From Cephalotrichum gorgonifer (lineage: Eukaryota; Ascomycota; Sordariomycetes; Microascales; Microascaceae): DNA of 64,000 nucleotides. Positions 44,459 to 55,489 of the stretch are shown here, piece after piece (within the stretch, counting starts at the first letter, position 1; every line of letters starts with the position of its first letter). Under the pieces are notes generated by a model. The model saw nothing but the letters and a program-made list of their open reading frames with translations, did no database searches and was not told the DNA's origin. Both the position numbers and the translations under genes were made by a program. The stretch covers positions 302,760 to 366,759 of the forward strand of contig ONZQ02000020.1 in NCBI GenBank assembly GCA_900312665.1, in the 5' to 3' direction.

Positions 44459-46490
44459 CTAATACGCGAAACGGAAGTCCAAGCGCTTGTTGCCATCCTT
44501 TTCACGAGCCTCCTGGTCCGTCTGATATTCAAGCTTTTGCTCCGCTGTCATGGCATCCCATTCAACCCTCTTCTTTTCATTGAGCCGGATAAGCCACTGC
44601 CTCTGACCAATGAACGTAACAATCGCGAGCGACAAGATGGAAATGCAGACTGTGTTTCCGGTCTTGTAGTAGGGAGCATCCCATTTGCGGTAGATCTGGC
44701 CGCCGATAAGACTTCCTCTATACAAGGTTGTTAGCGAACACCACCAACGGAGAGATCGGGGAGCTGTGAAATCTATCAACCTACATCTGAACAATCACGT
44801 TGTAAGTCGCTGCTGCTATCGCCCTCTTCTTGACGTCAAAAGTGTTCTCAGAGATCCATGCGCTGACAATCGGGTGGAAGTAAGGGTATCCAGCTATTAG
44901 TGTGATAATTGAGAAACGGCCCCATTCGCGTCCGCCATCTGGAATGGTGAGCAGAGCCGTGAAGAGCGGGAGGCACCATACTTCGCCGAAGAGGCAGTGG
45001 AAAGTCCTCTCGTTGAAGTACTCGGAACTGTATGCTACCGCCAACATCGTGATGATCTGGAGGGCTGCGGACGGCGCGGTGAGGAGGTTGCTTGCGAGGG
45101 TGCTGAAGCCACCAACGCGCTTCAGGGTCAAGGTGAGGTATGCCTGGACGGGTGTCGCGGGGATATAGGCGACGAGGCCAATGAAGAACAGGCCCCAGAG
45201 AGACTTATCTGACCACGTTGCCTTGACGTCGGCCCAAGTCGCGGGCTCTCTGATTGCCACGAGGCCCTTGGCAGGGTCGTCCCGAAGAATTCGATTGATC
45301 ATGATGACTTCTTCCCTCTCAGTATACCAAGGGTTTCGGTAGAGGATGGATTTCGTTTCCGTAGGAGAAACAGGAAGGTAGAGGAAGGAGATCACTCCAA
45401 GAACGACTGTCAAGAGTCCTTCGAGGAGGAAAAGCCAGAACCATCCAGGGCGACCAGCGATACCTCTCATTTCCAAGAGTCCAGCAGCGAGGAGAGCAGA
45501 AATCACCCCTAGATTGATGTGTTAGTAATGGGTAGGATCCATCCTGGTACTGCTGGGTTACCAGTTGACTGAGGATCTAAACTTAGATTGACTTCAGCAC
45601 ATGCGGGCTCTACTTACTTGCAACATTAAGTGTTGACCAAAAGGCCGCCAGACGAACCGAGAGCTCCTTAGACGTATAGAAGTAGGTTGCCATGAGAATC
45701 ACACCAGGGATAAAGCCACCCTCGAATAGACCGATGAAGGCGCGAGTGATGTAGAACGATGTGCGATCGTGGATGAATGCCTGGAATGTAGCTATATGGT
45801 CTATTAGCCTTGAGCACTGGGACAATGTCATTCTGTTAAGCACTTACAAACTAGTCCCCATCCAACCATAAGCTTTGAGTTTTCGATAAAAAATTAGCTA
45901 TCAAGACGCCTAGAGATAGGAAAAGGTTGAAGGCTTTTGCCGTTGTTGTTTGTTTGGCTTACCGTGGGCAGGACATATTTGAACCCATATCTCTTCGTCA
46001 GGAACTGGACTGGGAACTCCGCAGACAAGAAGCAGAGAAGTTGAATCGTGTTTCCCTAGGGCTTTGTTAGACGCTTGAACAAATATACCGGCGGCTTCAT
46101 CGCGCTCTCACATTGTTGTAATCGTCGGATGTTAGGTTCAGGTCCTCGAGGAAGTTATCCGCTAAGGTGTTGCTTAGATTTCCCCGATCCAGCTGGAGAC
46201 CAAAGAACTGAGCGGATGTTAGTTGGGATAGTGGGCTAACTTGGGAACAGATTTCTAGGTACCATAACGCAGAGCCATGTCAGAAGCCGCAAATCCGTCT
46301 TTCGGATAATGCGCTTCTCCTCTTCCGGAGTCCACTCGGCAGAAGGATCAAAGCGATGCGCACCCTCATACGAAGCGTGAGGGGCTACTGCGTCGTGTAG
46401 GTTCTCACGACCAACAGCGACAGCAGCACCTTTGCTGATGTGGGAGGAATGCTCCGCCGGTAGAGGGGTTTCAATATCACCTTTGGCCAT
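44459..46490 (-). CDS. MFS transporter, anion:cation symporter (Dal5/allantoate permease) family
   Basis: Seven exons on the minus strand: 46490-46263, 46207-46112, 46055-45963, 45872-45848, 45791-45618, 45508-44785 and 44717-44459, giving 532 aa. Exon 4 is only 25 nt. About twelve membrane segments are readable. Dal5-family marks are LDRGNLSNTLADNFLEDLNLTSDDYN after the first helix, GGFIPGVILMATYFYTSKELSVRLAAFW before loop 6, and ATYNVIVQIGSLIGGQIYRKWDAPYYKTGN near the end. It is likely a proton-coupled importer of an organic anion at the plasma membrane. Yeast relatives carry allantoate, pantothenate, nicotinate, or sulfonates (Soa1). It is divergent from the TauD-type dioxygenase and shares its promoter, which points to a sulfonate as cargo; that is an inference. 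Confidence 0.9.
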
Positions 46491-47107
46491 GATGAAAGTG
46501 GTCGCTCGGTGAGGAGGAATCAGTTAATCGAATTGCTGGTTATAGTCACGAAGAAAGGGGCGCCAGGCTTCATGTCGTCCTTATATGTGTACTCAGACTG
46601 AGGTTGTACGACAATGAGGAGGATGCCGAAGTCCACGGCCACGGTGCAACTGAAACCCACTTTGTAGATTGAATCCGACCTTCTGTCCGGAATTGGCACC
46701 CGCCCCCTGTCGGTAAGACCTAGACTGCCTGCTATATTTGTGGGTCTTGGGCATGGTCCAGGATGGAGGGGCCACTGGATTGGCTCGCTCCACCGGGCTA
46801 GCACCGGTCTGGGAAGCGCATGTCGTAGTGGTAAAGCTTTGACTGACCTGCGAGCGAGGGTCATGTCCCCGAGAATTTCTCCGGCACCGTGTTAGATCGG
46901 CATGCCATAAGTAGCCTGGATGTCGCCTTTACGCCGGGCCGTGATTCGACGTTACAAGTGCACAAAATACCGACCCCTTGAGCCTAGTATTTCCACCTTG
47001 ATAAGAGTCCTAACCGGCCCGTCAGTGCGTGCGACGTTTTTTGCAGGCATTGAAGGCATTTTTATTACCACTCTTATCTTCTTCATACCAAATTGCCACC
47101 CGACACA
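46491..47107. promoter_or_regulatory. Shared divergent promoter, transporter/dioxygenase
   Basis: A 617-bp region between the starts of the Dal5-type transporter (leftward) and the TauD-type dioxygenase (rightward), with no other gene. Head-to-head placement suggests co-regulation. No specific binding site could be assigned by eye. Confidence 0.55.
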
Positions 47108-48358
47108 ATGCCGTCCGTTACAGTCCAGGATTCGAGCCCCAGCAAGCTGGTTGGGGGTCACCCGGAAAGTCGCCCACGCATCTCTGCTCCCCTCACTTAC
47201 ACCGGGAGTCTCGACAAACTTATCCAAAGCTATGCGGATGTGACGCCCGCCATTGGACGGGAGATATCAGGCCTGCAGATACGCGATCTTCTGAAGCTCG
47301 AAGATGATGTCGTATTCCGTGACCTTGCTGTTCTGATCTCGCAGCGCGGGGTCGTTTTCCTGAAGAGTCAGGATGTCACCCCCACGGAGATGAAGGATTT
47401 CATGTTACGACTCACCGAGGCATCCGGCTGCCCTTCTAGTTCCGGATTGCATGTGCATCCGTTGACAGAAGAAGGCAGCGAGCTTGGAGACCAGATTAGT
47501 GTCATCTCGAGCGAGAAGCAGAAGAAGGGCGGCGGCTTGACCCACCAATTGAGCGACGTCTCTCGCTTTGCGAGTGCGGGCTGGCACAGCGACATGTAAG
47601 TGGCATTCACCAATCATGCCGGCGGATTACTACCATTCACCCCTGCTTTTGTTCCTCCCTCACTTGGTGTTCCCTGCCTTGTGGATCAAGCTGACACTGC
47701 TACCAAAACAAGCACCTTCGAGAAGGTCCCCTCGGACTACGCAATGCTTAAAATCCACACCTTGCCTGAAACGGGCGGAGACACGGTTAGTGGCCCAAAG
47801 CACCGGTACTGCATGCGACATGAAAACGACTAATGCGGTATTATGTAGCTCTGGACATCGGGTTATGAGATATACGATCGGCTCTCCGGCCCTATGAAGA
47901 TATTCCTGGAAGGCCTCACAGCCACACACGATGCGTCATTCTTCCACGATGAGGCCAGGCGCCTCGGCAACCCGATTCGTGAGGGTATTCGCGGCTCGCC
48001 CTTGAACCAGGGCGGCAACCTTGCAGCGGTACACCCAGTTATCAGGACAAACCCTGTCACCGGCTGGAAATCAGTCTACATTAACAAAGGCTTTACGAAG
48101 CGCATCAATGGCGTCACCAAGGACGAGAGCGATGTCCTCCTTGCCTACCTATTCAACTTGGTCACACAGAATCACGATGCGCAGGTGAGGTTCAGATGGA
48201 GCGCGAATGATCTGGCCATCTGGGACAACAGGTCTACTTTGCATTGCGCGACTTACGACTATGATGCCGCCCGGGCGGGGGATCGGGTGTGCAGTCTTGG
48301 CGAGGCGCCGTACCTCGACACCAACAGTACTGGGCGCAGAGAGGCGTTGGGCTCCTAG
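47108..48358 (+). CDS. TauD/Jlp1-type Fe(II)/2-oxoglutarate dioxygenase
   Basis: Three exons, 47108-47595, 47713-47785 and 47849-48358, give 356 aa. Iron ligands are His160 and Asp162 in GWHSD (next to the first splice) and the distal His319 in TLHCATYDY. Arg329 or Arg333 in the ARAGDRVC segment fits the 2-oxoglutarate carboxylate site. The segment ITFEKVPSDYAMLKIHTLPETGGDT is typical of fungal sulfonate/alpha-ketoglutarate dioxygenases. The family oxidises sulfonates such as taurine to sulfite plus an aldehyde, or related compounds. The product is cytosolic. It is divergent from a Dal5-type transporter. The first intron (117 nt) is longer than its neighbours. The exact substrate is unproven. 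Confidence 0.92.
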
Positions 48359-48981
48359 GGAGTTGTTGCGTTTTTCTTTGACGAGCGACAGGTAAATGAA
48401 GTCTGATGTAATAAAACCTCAAATCACCGCCTGGCTCAGGTTGAGCTACAGAAAGTTGTATTTTCCCTGGGTGTCCTGTATGTAATTGTGCTTGTAGGAT
48501 CATGGATCATTGTACAAGTACAAGGTACAAGAAATGACGGAGCGATTGGACAAGGGCATGAGCAATTCTGGGTAACCCGAGTTGGTTCTTCCAGAAGATT
48601 GGTCACCGATGTATCCCACATTACAGAGTACAGGGGGAAGAATTTGTGGAGCATTTAGTTTGCGGGGAGATTTGTGGGGAGATGCATCCTGTCGTCTCAT
48701 TGGTATCCTAGTGGCAAGGGTGGATCAACGTCGTATCGGCACCCTCGCGCTAATATGGATCACGACTTTGGTGGATGGTGCAATGACCCCTCTTGATGGC
48801 GCAATGTTCTTGTGCCTCGGACGAACACCTTGCTGGCACAGATCACAGAGGCTCAATTCAGAGAGCGGACCGCGAGGATACAGGGTGAAGTTTACGTCAT
48901 CACTTCTCAAGCTTGCTTGCTGCGCCCATTTCGAGGACCTGCAAGCCACTAAGAAACATCATCAAACGGGCCAAGAAGCCT
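48359..48981. other. Intergenic
   Basis: 3' flank of the dioxygenase and upstream region of the Zn2Cys6 gene. The frame of the regulator stays open upstream of 48982 but has no earlier ATG in a good position. Confidence 0.5.
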
Positions 48982-50775
48982 ATGGGATACACGATGCCTC
49001 GCCCAAAGGCTACGCGGAAGAAGCTTGCAAGACGGGCCTGCGACTCCTGCAAGGTGCGCAAAATTCGGTGCACAGAGGTCGCCCCATGCAGTGGGTGCGT
49101 GGCAACAGGAATCGAATGCACCTTCACCGGAGTACAGGCCCAGCGAGGACCACGAGGGCTTCGACCCGGCACAATTGAGAACATCAAACTCCACAAGCAG
49201 CAGAAGGAGGCCCCATCTGTACGCAATCCCCAGGGCGGGGATGCGCCAGACGCAGCGAGGGACATTGCCCACTTATCAGCCATCATTAATATTTATGCAT
49301 CTCGCCTGTTTCCCGTCTGGCCTATTATAGACACCTCCAAACTAATGTTAAATCTCCTCATCACTCCCAATCATCATTCCTCATTTCGCCTGGCCAATGC
49401 TGTCGCCCTCGCCACCGTCGCTCAACTTAAGTTGGACACTCCATGGCAACCAGACCTTGAGCAAATCCGGAGGTCTGATGGAAGCGAAACAGGAGATCTC
49501 TTGGATAACTTGAGAATATCTTTTTTCCTTCATATCTACCACGAGAATCAGGTTGCCGGCGGAACACAGTCGCTTTTGTTCCTCAGGGAGGCGATCACGC
49601 AGGCTCAGATCCTGCGACTCGACCATGAGTCCTCATATTCTTCCCTGCCTGACTCAGAGCAACAGACATGCCGCCGGGTATTCTGGTTACTCTTCGTTAC
49701 TGAGCGGTGAGTTGGTCCCAGACCGAGAGATTACGGGTGACTAATGCTATCACGATCTTTCCTACAGAGGCGTGGCCTTATTGCATAAGCTACCCCCTGT
49801 GCTCAAACCAAACATTCTCTTTCCGGGGAACGATGCAACTGAAGGGTGCTCGCACATCCTCCCGGCGTTTTTGAAGCTTGTCCACCTGTTCTGGATCTTC
49901 GACCACTCAGGGATCTTCGAGATATTACAGGATGGGGAATCTAATTCCATGCAAGCCGGGAACCTCGTACGATCTTGCTTGGAGATACTACAGCAGAGGC
50001 TCCAGGAATCCGTCAGTGACGACGAATGGGGCACCGGCAATGATGTACAGCGCGCGGATGTGTTGCTCACGCGTCAATGGATGCGCGCAATTCTCTCGCG
50101 TGCAGCTTTCAAACTTGGCATTGAGAATCCCGCTGTTGACCCCGTTAACATTGCCCGGGAGTTCATTTCTCTGGTTTCGCGCATCCCTCTCGCAGCACTG
50201 GAGTCACATGGTGCCACACTGGTAAATATTTTATACCTTCCTGCTAAAACACTGGTGATGCAGCTGTTAACATGGAGTAGGAGTTTAAGACGTTTGAAAT
50301 AGCGACGACGGTTATTGACGCCATGACAAGAAATTACTCTGCTATATCAGTCGATATTACTGCCGACATTCTGTTTTCCCTTCGGGCTATACTTTCTTCG
50401 TCACGCGGTGGAAATACCAAACTTTTGTTGCTATTGAACACCAGACTACACGATACTTTCGGGTCTGCGGATGTCTTATTACAATCACCCCGTTTGCACT
50501 ACCAGTATGAGGAGTCAACGGTTGATGGAGGCGATCCCGGACCCTGGTTGTACGAGAACGTTGTGGCACCATCGCCCTTGACGACGCCATTTCTGGTTCT
50601 CGCTCCATCTACAGGGGAGGATGAATACTGCGCCGCTTCCCCAGATCGAGATCTAGCCAATCTCTCTCGCTCTATGTCTCCATTCACTCGCCTTCTCGTT
50701 GATATCAACTCTCAGTCATTGCAAGATGAGTCGTTTGCCACGAGTGCGGAGGAAAGCGGGGTACTGACCGGATGA
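48982..50775 (+). CDS. Zn2Cys6 transcription factor
   Basis: Three exons, 48982-49706, 49768-50221 and 50281-50775, give 557 aa. The binuclear zinc cluster is complete at Cys20, 23, 30, 36, 39 and 46 and preceded by a basic stretch (PRPKATRKKLARR). A second ATG at residue 5 could also be the start. The middle region (about 115-330) resembles the fungal transcription factor domain, with RLFPVWPIID, DLLDNLRISFFLHIYHENQ and RRVFWLLFVTERG. The C-terminus is serine-rich and acidic, as in activation regions. It follows the dioxygenase in the same direction and precedes the Kv-beta-type reductase. A local pathway regulator is plausible but not shown. Confidence 0.85.
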
Positions 50776-51029
50776 CGCCATTGACTAATACAAATAGTCT
50801 CCATATTTCTCTGTAGCTGGCATCCACAGAGAAAAGATGGTGTGGGGTTGGACCGGGTCTTTCGCCAAGGTAAATACGAAAGTGGCTTGTCCCCGCCAAC
50901 TCCGAGAATTTCTCCGGCGTACAGAAATTGCCAGCAACATAGGAAATTTACAGACTCGAGACTTCAACCACCCATCCCACGCCAGAACCAACCAGACTCA
51001 CCCGGCATATTTCATCATATATCTCCAAA

Positions 51030-52213
51030 ATGGCGTTTCCCGAACCCCGTGGTACTGGAATGGTCTACCGCCGCCTCGGCCGCTCTGGATTACAAGTCTC
51101 GGCCATCGGTCTCGGTGGCTGGATGACCTATGGAGGCTACGCTGCGGACGAGCAGGCATTTGCCTGCATGAAGAAGGCATATGACCTGGGCATCAACTTT
51201 TTCGACACGGCGGAGAACTATACAGCTGGGGAGTCGGAGATTTTGATGGGCAAGGCCTTCAAGCACTTTGGTTGGAAGCGCAGCGATCTGGTCGTTAGCA
51301 CAAGTAAGGAAACCCTGACGTAGCTCTTGGCGAGATTGATAAGCTTTTGCTAACATGACTAAATAAAAGAGATCAACTACGGTGCTGTGAATGGTGAGAT
51401 TCTCGTCAACAATCATGGCCTGTCTAGGAAGCACATCGTCGAGGGCCTCGAGGCATCTTTGACCCGTCTCGGGCTGAAATACGTGGACATTGTATATGCC
51501 CATCGTCCCGACAGGTTGACTCCGATGGAGGAAACTGTCAGGGCGTTCAACTTCGTTATTGACCAAGGTATGGCCCTGTACTGGGGCACTTCGGAATGGA
51601 GTGCAGACGAGATTGCGGAGGCTGTGAGTTTGAACAACGTACCCTCCACTTCGTTACGTGTTAGTGCTGACCGAGACTGCAGGTCGGCATTGCTCGGGAC
51701 CTGAGGATGATCGGACCCATTGCGGAGCAACCTCACTACAACATGCTCGTGCGCGACAAGGTCGAGGGCCAATTCCAGCGCCTTTATGAAAGGTGTGGAC
51801 TCGGGTTGACTACGTTTAGCCCCATCAAGATGGGGCTGCTCTCCGGCAAGTACAATGATGTGGAAGATGGAAAGCCGCCGGCGGACTCCCGTTTCGGCGC
51901 CAGCAAGGACGGGTTCGCCGACTTTATGAGGGAGCGTATGGGCACGGATGACTGGAAGGAAGAAATTGCGACCGTCCGCAAGCTAAAGCCCATTGCGGAG
52001 AAGCTGGGAGTGTCTCAGAGTCAGATGGCGATCGCATGGTGTCTCAAGAACCCCAATGTCAGCAGCGTGATTACGGGAGCTAGCCGGCCTGAGCAACTGG
52101 AGGAGACCGTGGCCGCGCTCAAGCTGCTGGAAAAGCTGACGCCCGAGATCATGGATGAGATAGATGCCATAACTAAGAACAAGGTTACCCTTGACCCGGC
52201 GAGGCAAGGCTAA
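51030..52213 (+). CDS. Aldo-keto reductase of the Kv-beta type
   Basis: Three exons, 51030-51303, 51370-51623 and 51683-52213, give 352 aa. The catalytic tetrad is Asp59 and Tyr64 in FFDTAENY, Lys92 in STKINYG (codon split by intron 1), and His136 in VYAHRPD. The insert GLSRKHIVEGLEASLTRLGLKYVDI and the GTSEWSADEI segment, with the NADPH-binding ITGASRPEQLEETV near the end, match the AKR6/potassium-channel-beta-like group common in fungi. In fungi without Shaker channels these act as soluble NADPH-dependent reductases of aldehydes. No membrane segment is present. It is 254 bp downstream of the regulator and in the same orientation. Confidence 0.92.
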
Positions 52214-53210
52214 GGATACGCGATCTGCGCTTATCGCGGTCGCATGTAATGAGAAGCTATAGACATAATGCAAAATATAGAATCCTACGATTTATTCTCA
52301 CGTGTGCGGAGACAATGCCAACATTATTGGCTACGTCCTTAGAGTAAGGTTCCACGGCAAGCACCCCCTAAGGATTCCTAGGGTAATATCCTATTCCTGC
52401 AAGTCCAATCTAGCAAGAACCCAATCTGCTGATGGTAGTGAGGTTTCCTAGTTCATTCCCCGTGCACTCGAATGCATAGGGAGAACGTTCAGCGTGAAGT
52501 ATGAGTATTCTCATCTCGAACATGTGAATGACAGCCTCTGATGTATGTCCATGTGCGGGTATATCCGGTAGTGGTCACTTGCTCAATCTGAAATGTACAC
52601 CGATATCTCTTCGAGAACCCTCATAGTTGGTGCTCCCGTCTTGGAAGTAGGCTATCCTATCCCCCGCCTTATCCCGTCTGTTCACTTTGGCTAGACATCT
52701 ACATAGTGAATGGAGAACAGGCAAAGGATATAATTGCAAGGGTAAGTTGAACAGCTGACAGGACTTGCCACTGCTCGGCGGATGGGACCATACATGCGGG
52801 TAGGTTATCTAGTAGGTCAGAGCACCGCCCATGACTAGAGGAAGCTCAAAAAATACCTATGAAAATTTCCTTTAAAGGGGCACTTGGCTATCAAGGAGGG
52901 TCTATATTCCTAACCATCCAATAGCGAAGCTGGCCATGATACATCCAGCTTGAACCATCTAGAATCCGGGGTCCTGGATCGACACCTGGAGTACCCCATC
53001 TATGATGAGGAAGGTCGATGTTACACTAATGGTGCGAGGACAAGACTACTATACTTTATCCTGGGCATTATATCTCATGTTATCAGAGGATATTATGGAT
53101 GGCCACTCGGAATAATAGTAAACAACAAAGGACTGCCTACCAGCAAGGTAGCCCGAACGAGTCTATTAGATTTGAAAGAATGGAATGACTATCCCAGATC
53201 ATAGATGTAC
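52214..53210. other. Intergenic
   Basis: About 1 kb between convergent genes. Nothing recognised. Confidence 0.5.
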
Positions 53211-54779
53211 TCATAGTTTGTATCGAGTCCCGGAGACCTCTGCCGCCGCAGCCCGACCGGCCCGCCGGCCAAACACAGTTCCCGAGGTAAGTCCACTTCC
53301 CCCAGGGTAGTTTCCATAAAAGAGGCCGCCAACCATCTCCCCGGCACAGTATAGTCCCGGGATTGCTGAGTTGGTGGTTGAAGAAATGACTGCGGCAGTG
53401 TTGGGGTCCACTGCAAGCCCACCGAACGTGAAGGTAACACCACATGTCACCCTGATAGCCAGAAACGGGCCTTGCGTAAGAGGTAACGCCCAGTTCGACT
53501 TAGCAAGAGGCAGAGACTGTGACCTTGACTGTGTAGACAACCCGTCCTTTACCGCCGGATCCCACTTGGTATTAGGATTCTCGCGCCTAAAAGCTGCCAC
53601 GGCGTCATTATAGGTCGTCACCGTCTCGATGAATCTGTCGGCATTCCTCAAGCCGTTCTTGGATAACTGGATGGCAAGGCCCTCTAGTGTCGGGCTAGTG
53701 AATTTCTCCACCACACCGTCCCTGTACTCCTCGTCACGTAGCCAGGGAATGGTCTGAGAGTCGTAAACCTGGAACGCGGCATTTCCCGGCTGCGAAAGAA
53801 TAGCCCTGCCGAAAAGGGCATATGTATAGTTTCGCAGGTCCACGCCCTCGTCCACGAACCGCTCGCCATCCAGATTAAGCATGAGACCAAGCGGATAGCC
53901 GGACTTGGTAAACTCATTAGATATGAGCCGGTCGCCAGCATTGCTTGGGGCGTTGGCATCCCAGGCAACAGAGTGGCAGCCAGACCAGTTCCCAGCCTGT
54001 TTAGCAGACACATCGCGAATAGCCATTTCCAGGCAGCTCCCTGTGTTATAGGGGGTCCCGCGCACCTTCGCGAAATCCCAGTTGGGACCGAGGTACTGCG
54101 CTCGCATCCGCGGGTTAGCCTCAAATCCACCGGCAGCTAGGATCACCGCACCGGTATGGATCTCCTGCTCGCTGCCATTAGAATCGATAGCGACTACCGA
54201 GCGGACACTCCTAGTGCGGGAGTCGATATTTATCCTCTTTGCTGCAGTAGAAAACAGGACGTTGATTCCCATAGACTTAGCAATCCGGCGATGGTCCTCG
54301 ATAAGGCCCTTGCCACCATCCTGCGTCTTGATAGCCATGCCACCCCAGAATTTGAGCCGCCCGTCAACCTCGTAGGCCTGGCGATTGAATGAGAGTTGGA
54401 AGCGCACGCCATGCTTGGCGAGCCACTTGATGGCATCATTAGAGTCGTTAATAAGGGTGGCGGATAGCATCGGATCGGACCGGCCACCGCAGATCCGGTC
54501 GATATCATGTCGGAATTCATCGCTGGTGTATGGCTTCATATCAATCCTGCTAGCAGTTTCGGCGTCCACGTTGTTGACAATAGGCAGGAGATCTTGCAGC
54601 CCGTGGTGTACAGCGCGAAAGGCTCCGGCCGTGAAGTAGGAGTTCCCTCCCGCCCATTCCTCTGGGCAGGCGTCGATGATGGTGACGCGGCGTGCACCGG
54701 ACTCAACGGCAGAGATTGCAGCGCTGAATCCAGCGTTACCTCCGCCAACAACGAGGATATCGGTTGAAAATGGCGCCAT
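53211..54779 (-). CDS. FAD-dependent dehydrogenase, TcuA/fumarate-reductase type
   Basis: Single exon, 522 aa from the ATG at 54779. An upstream ATG (54878) would add an unconserved leader in front of the Rossmann motif. The N-terminal ADP-binding loop is DILVVGGGNAGFSAAISA with the acidic strand end IIDACP. FAD-domain segments include GGNSYFTAGAFR, AVILAAGGFEANPRMRAQY and the C-terminal GLYCAGEMVGGLFYGNYPGGSGLTSG. The active-site region TCGVTFTFGGLAVD corresponds to the FAD_binding_2 class (fumarate reductase, 3-ketosteroid dehydrogenase, tricarballylate dehydrogenase). AFRxxHxGLQDLLPIV after the FAD loop resembles bacterial TcuA, which oxidises tricarballylate to cis-aconitate. The substrate is inferred from the neighbours: PrpF-type isomerase upstream on the same strand and a tricarboxylate carrier 6 kb away. 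Confidence 0.87.
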   Translation of the reverse strand: MAPFSTDILVVGGGNAGFSAAISAVESGARRVTIIDACPEEWAGGNSYFTAGAFRAVHHGLQDLLPIVNNVDAETASRIDMKPYTSDEFRHDIDRICGGRSDPMLSATLINDSNDAIKWLAKHGVRFQLSFNRQAYEVDGRLKFWGGMAIKTQDGGKGLIEDHRRIAKSMGINVLFSTAAKRINIDSRTRSVRSVVAIDSNGSEQEIHTGAVILAAGGFEANPRMRAQYLGPNWDFAKVRGTPYNTGSCLEMAIRDVSAKQAGNWSGCHSVAWDANAPSNAGDRLISNEFTKSGYPLGLMLNLDGERFVDEGVDLRNYTYALFGRAILSQPGNAAFQVYDSQTIPWLRDEEYRDGVVEKFTSPTLEGLAIQLSKNGLRNADRFIETVTTYNDAVAAFRRENPNTKWDPAVKDGLSTQSRSQSLPLAKSNWALPLTQGPFLAIRVTCGVTFTFGGLAVDPNTAAVISSTTNSAIPGLYCAGEMVGGLFYGNYPGGSGLTSGTVFGRRAGRAAAAEVSGTRYKL

Positions 54780-55489
54780 GTCGAGACTGGCGGCGAGAGG
54801 TAGATTGGATGTACAAGGTTTAGATATAATATAGTCCCCTGGTATGGTTTCTTGCAAGTCGTGCGCTGGCTGGTGCAAATGCTTATAGCAGCGAACTACT
54901 ATCCGGGATGCTTAAATAGTATTGGATTAAGACTGCGCGGGAGTTCGTGATGTCTTCTTCGTCGGCTTTAGTCACTTGGAGGTCCGATGTCAGCTCTCCT
55001 TACCTGACGTCATCTAGGATCTGGTCAACGCCGACTACCACCGACAGCTTTTCCGAGTTGTTAAATGTGGGCCCTGGCTCAACTGGTATAATATCCCATC
55101 CTTGAGCAGGAGCGGAAAACTCTCGGGAACTCCCGCGGGAAGGATGTCCGAGTGGTGGCCCCACAATACCTTCCTCCTGTCATTTTCTTGTGGTTGCACT
55201 TGGGGGCAGGTTGTGTTAGGCCACCCAATCAGATCAAAATAAGCTCTTATGGTACCCAGGATGGGCCCAAAACTAACTAGCCCCTCGAACCAGCTGGGCC
55301 CTGAGGGATGTAGGAAGTATCAACAAATATTCCCCGGAGTCTACAATATCCTGCCACAACCAGCATCGCGAGGAAACTCGATGGGTAGTTTTGTGTAAGT
55401 GAGAATATAACTTGGGGGAGGAAATAGATATATGGAAAGCAGCTGCTGGAATGGAGTATTGCATAAACTATATAATCTATATACGGACT
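54780..55489. other. Intergenic
   Basis: Promoter of the FAD dehydrogenase and 3' flank of the PrpF-type gene, both on the minus strand. No other feature seen. Confidence 0.5.
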
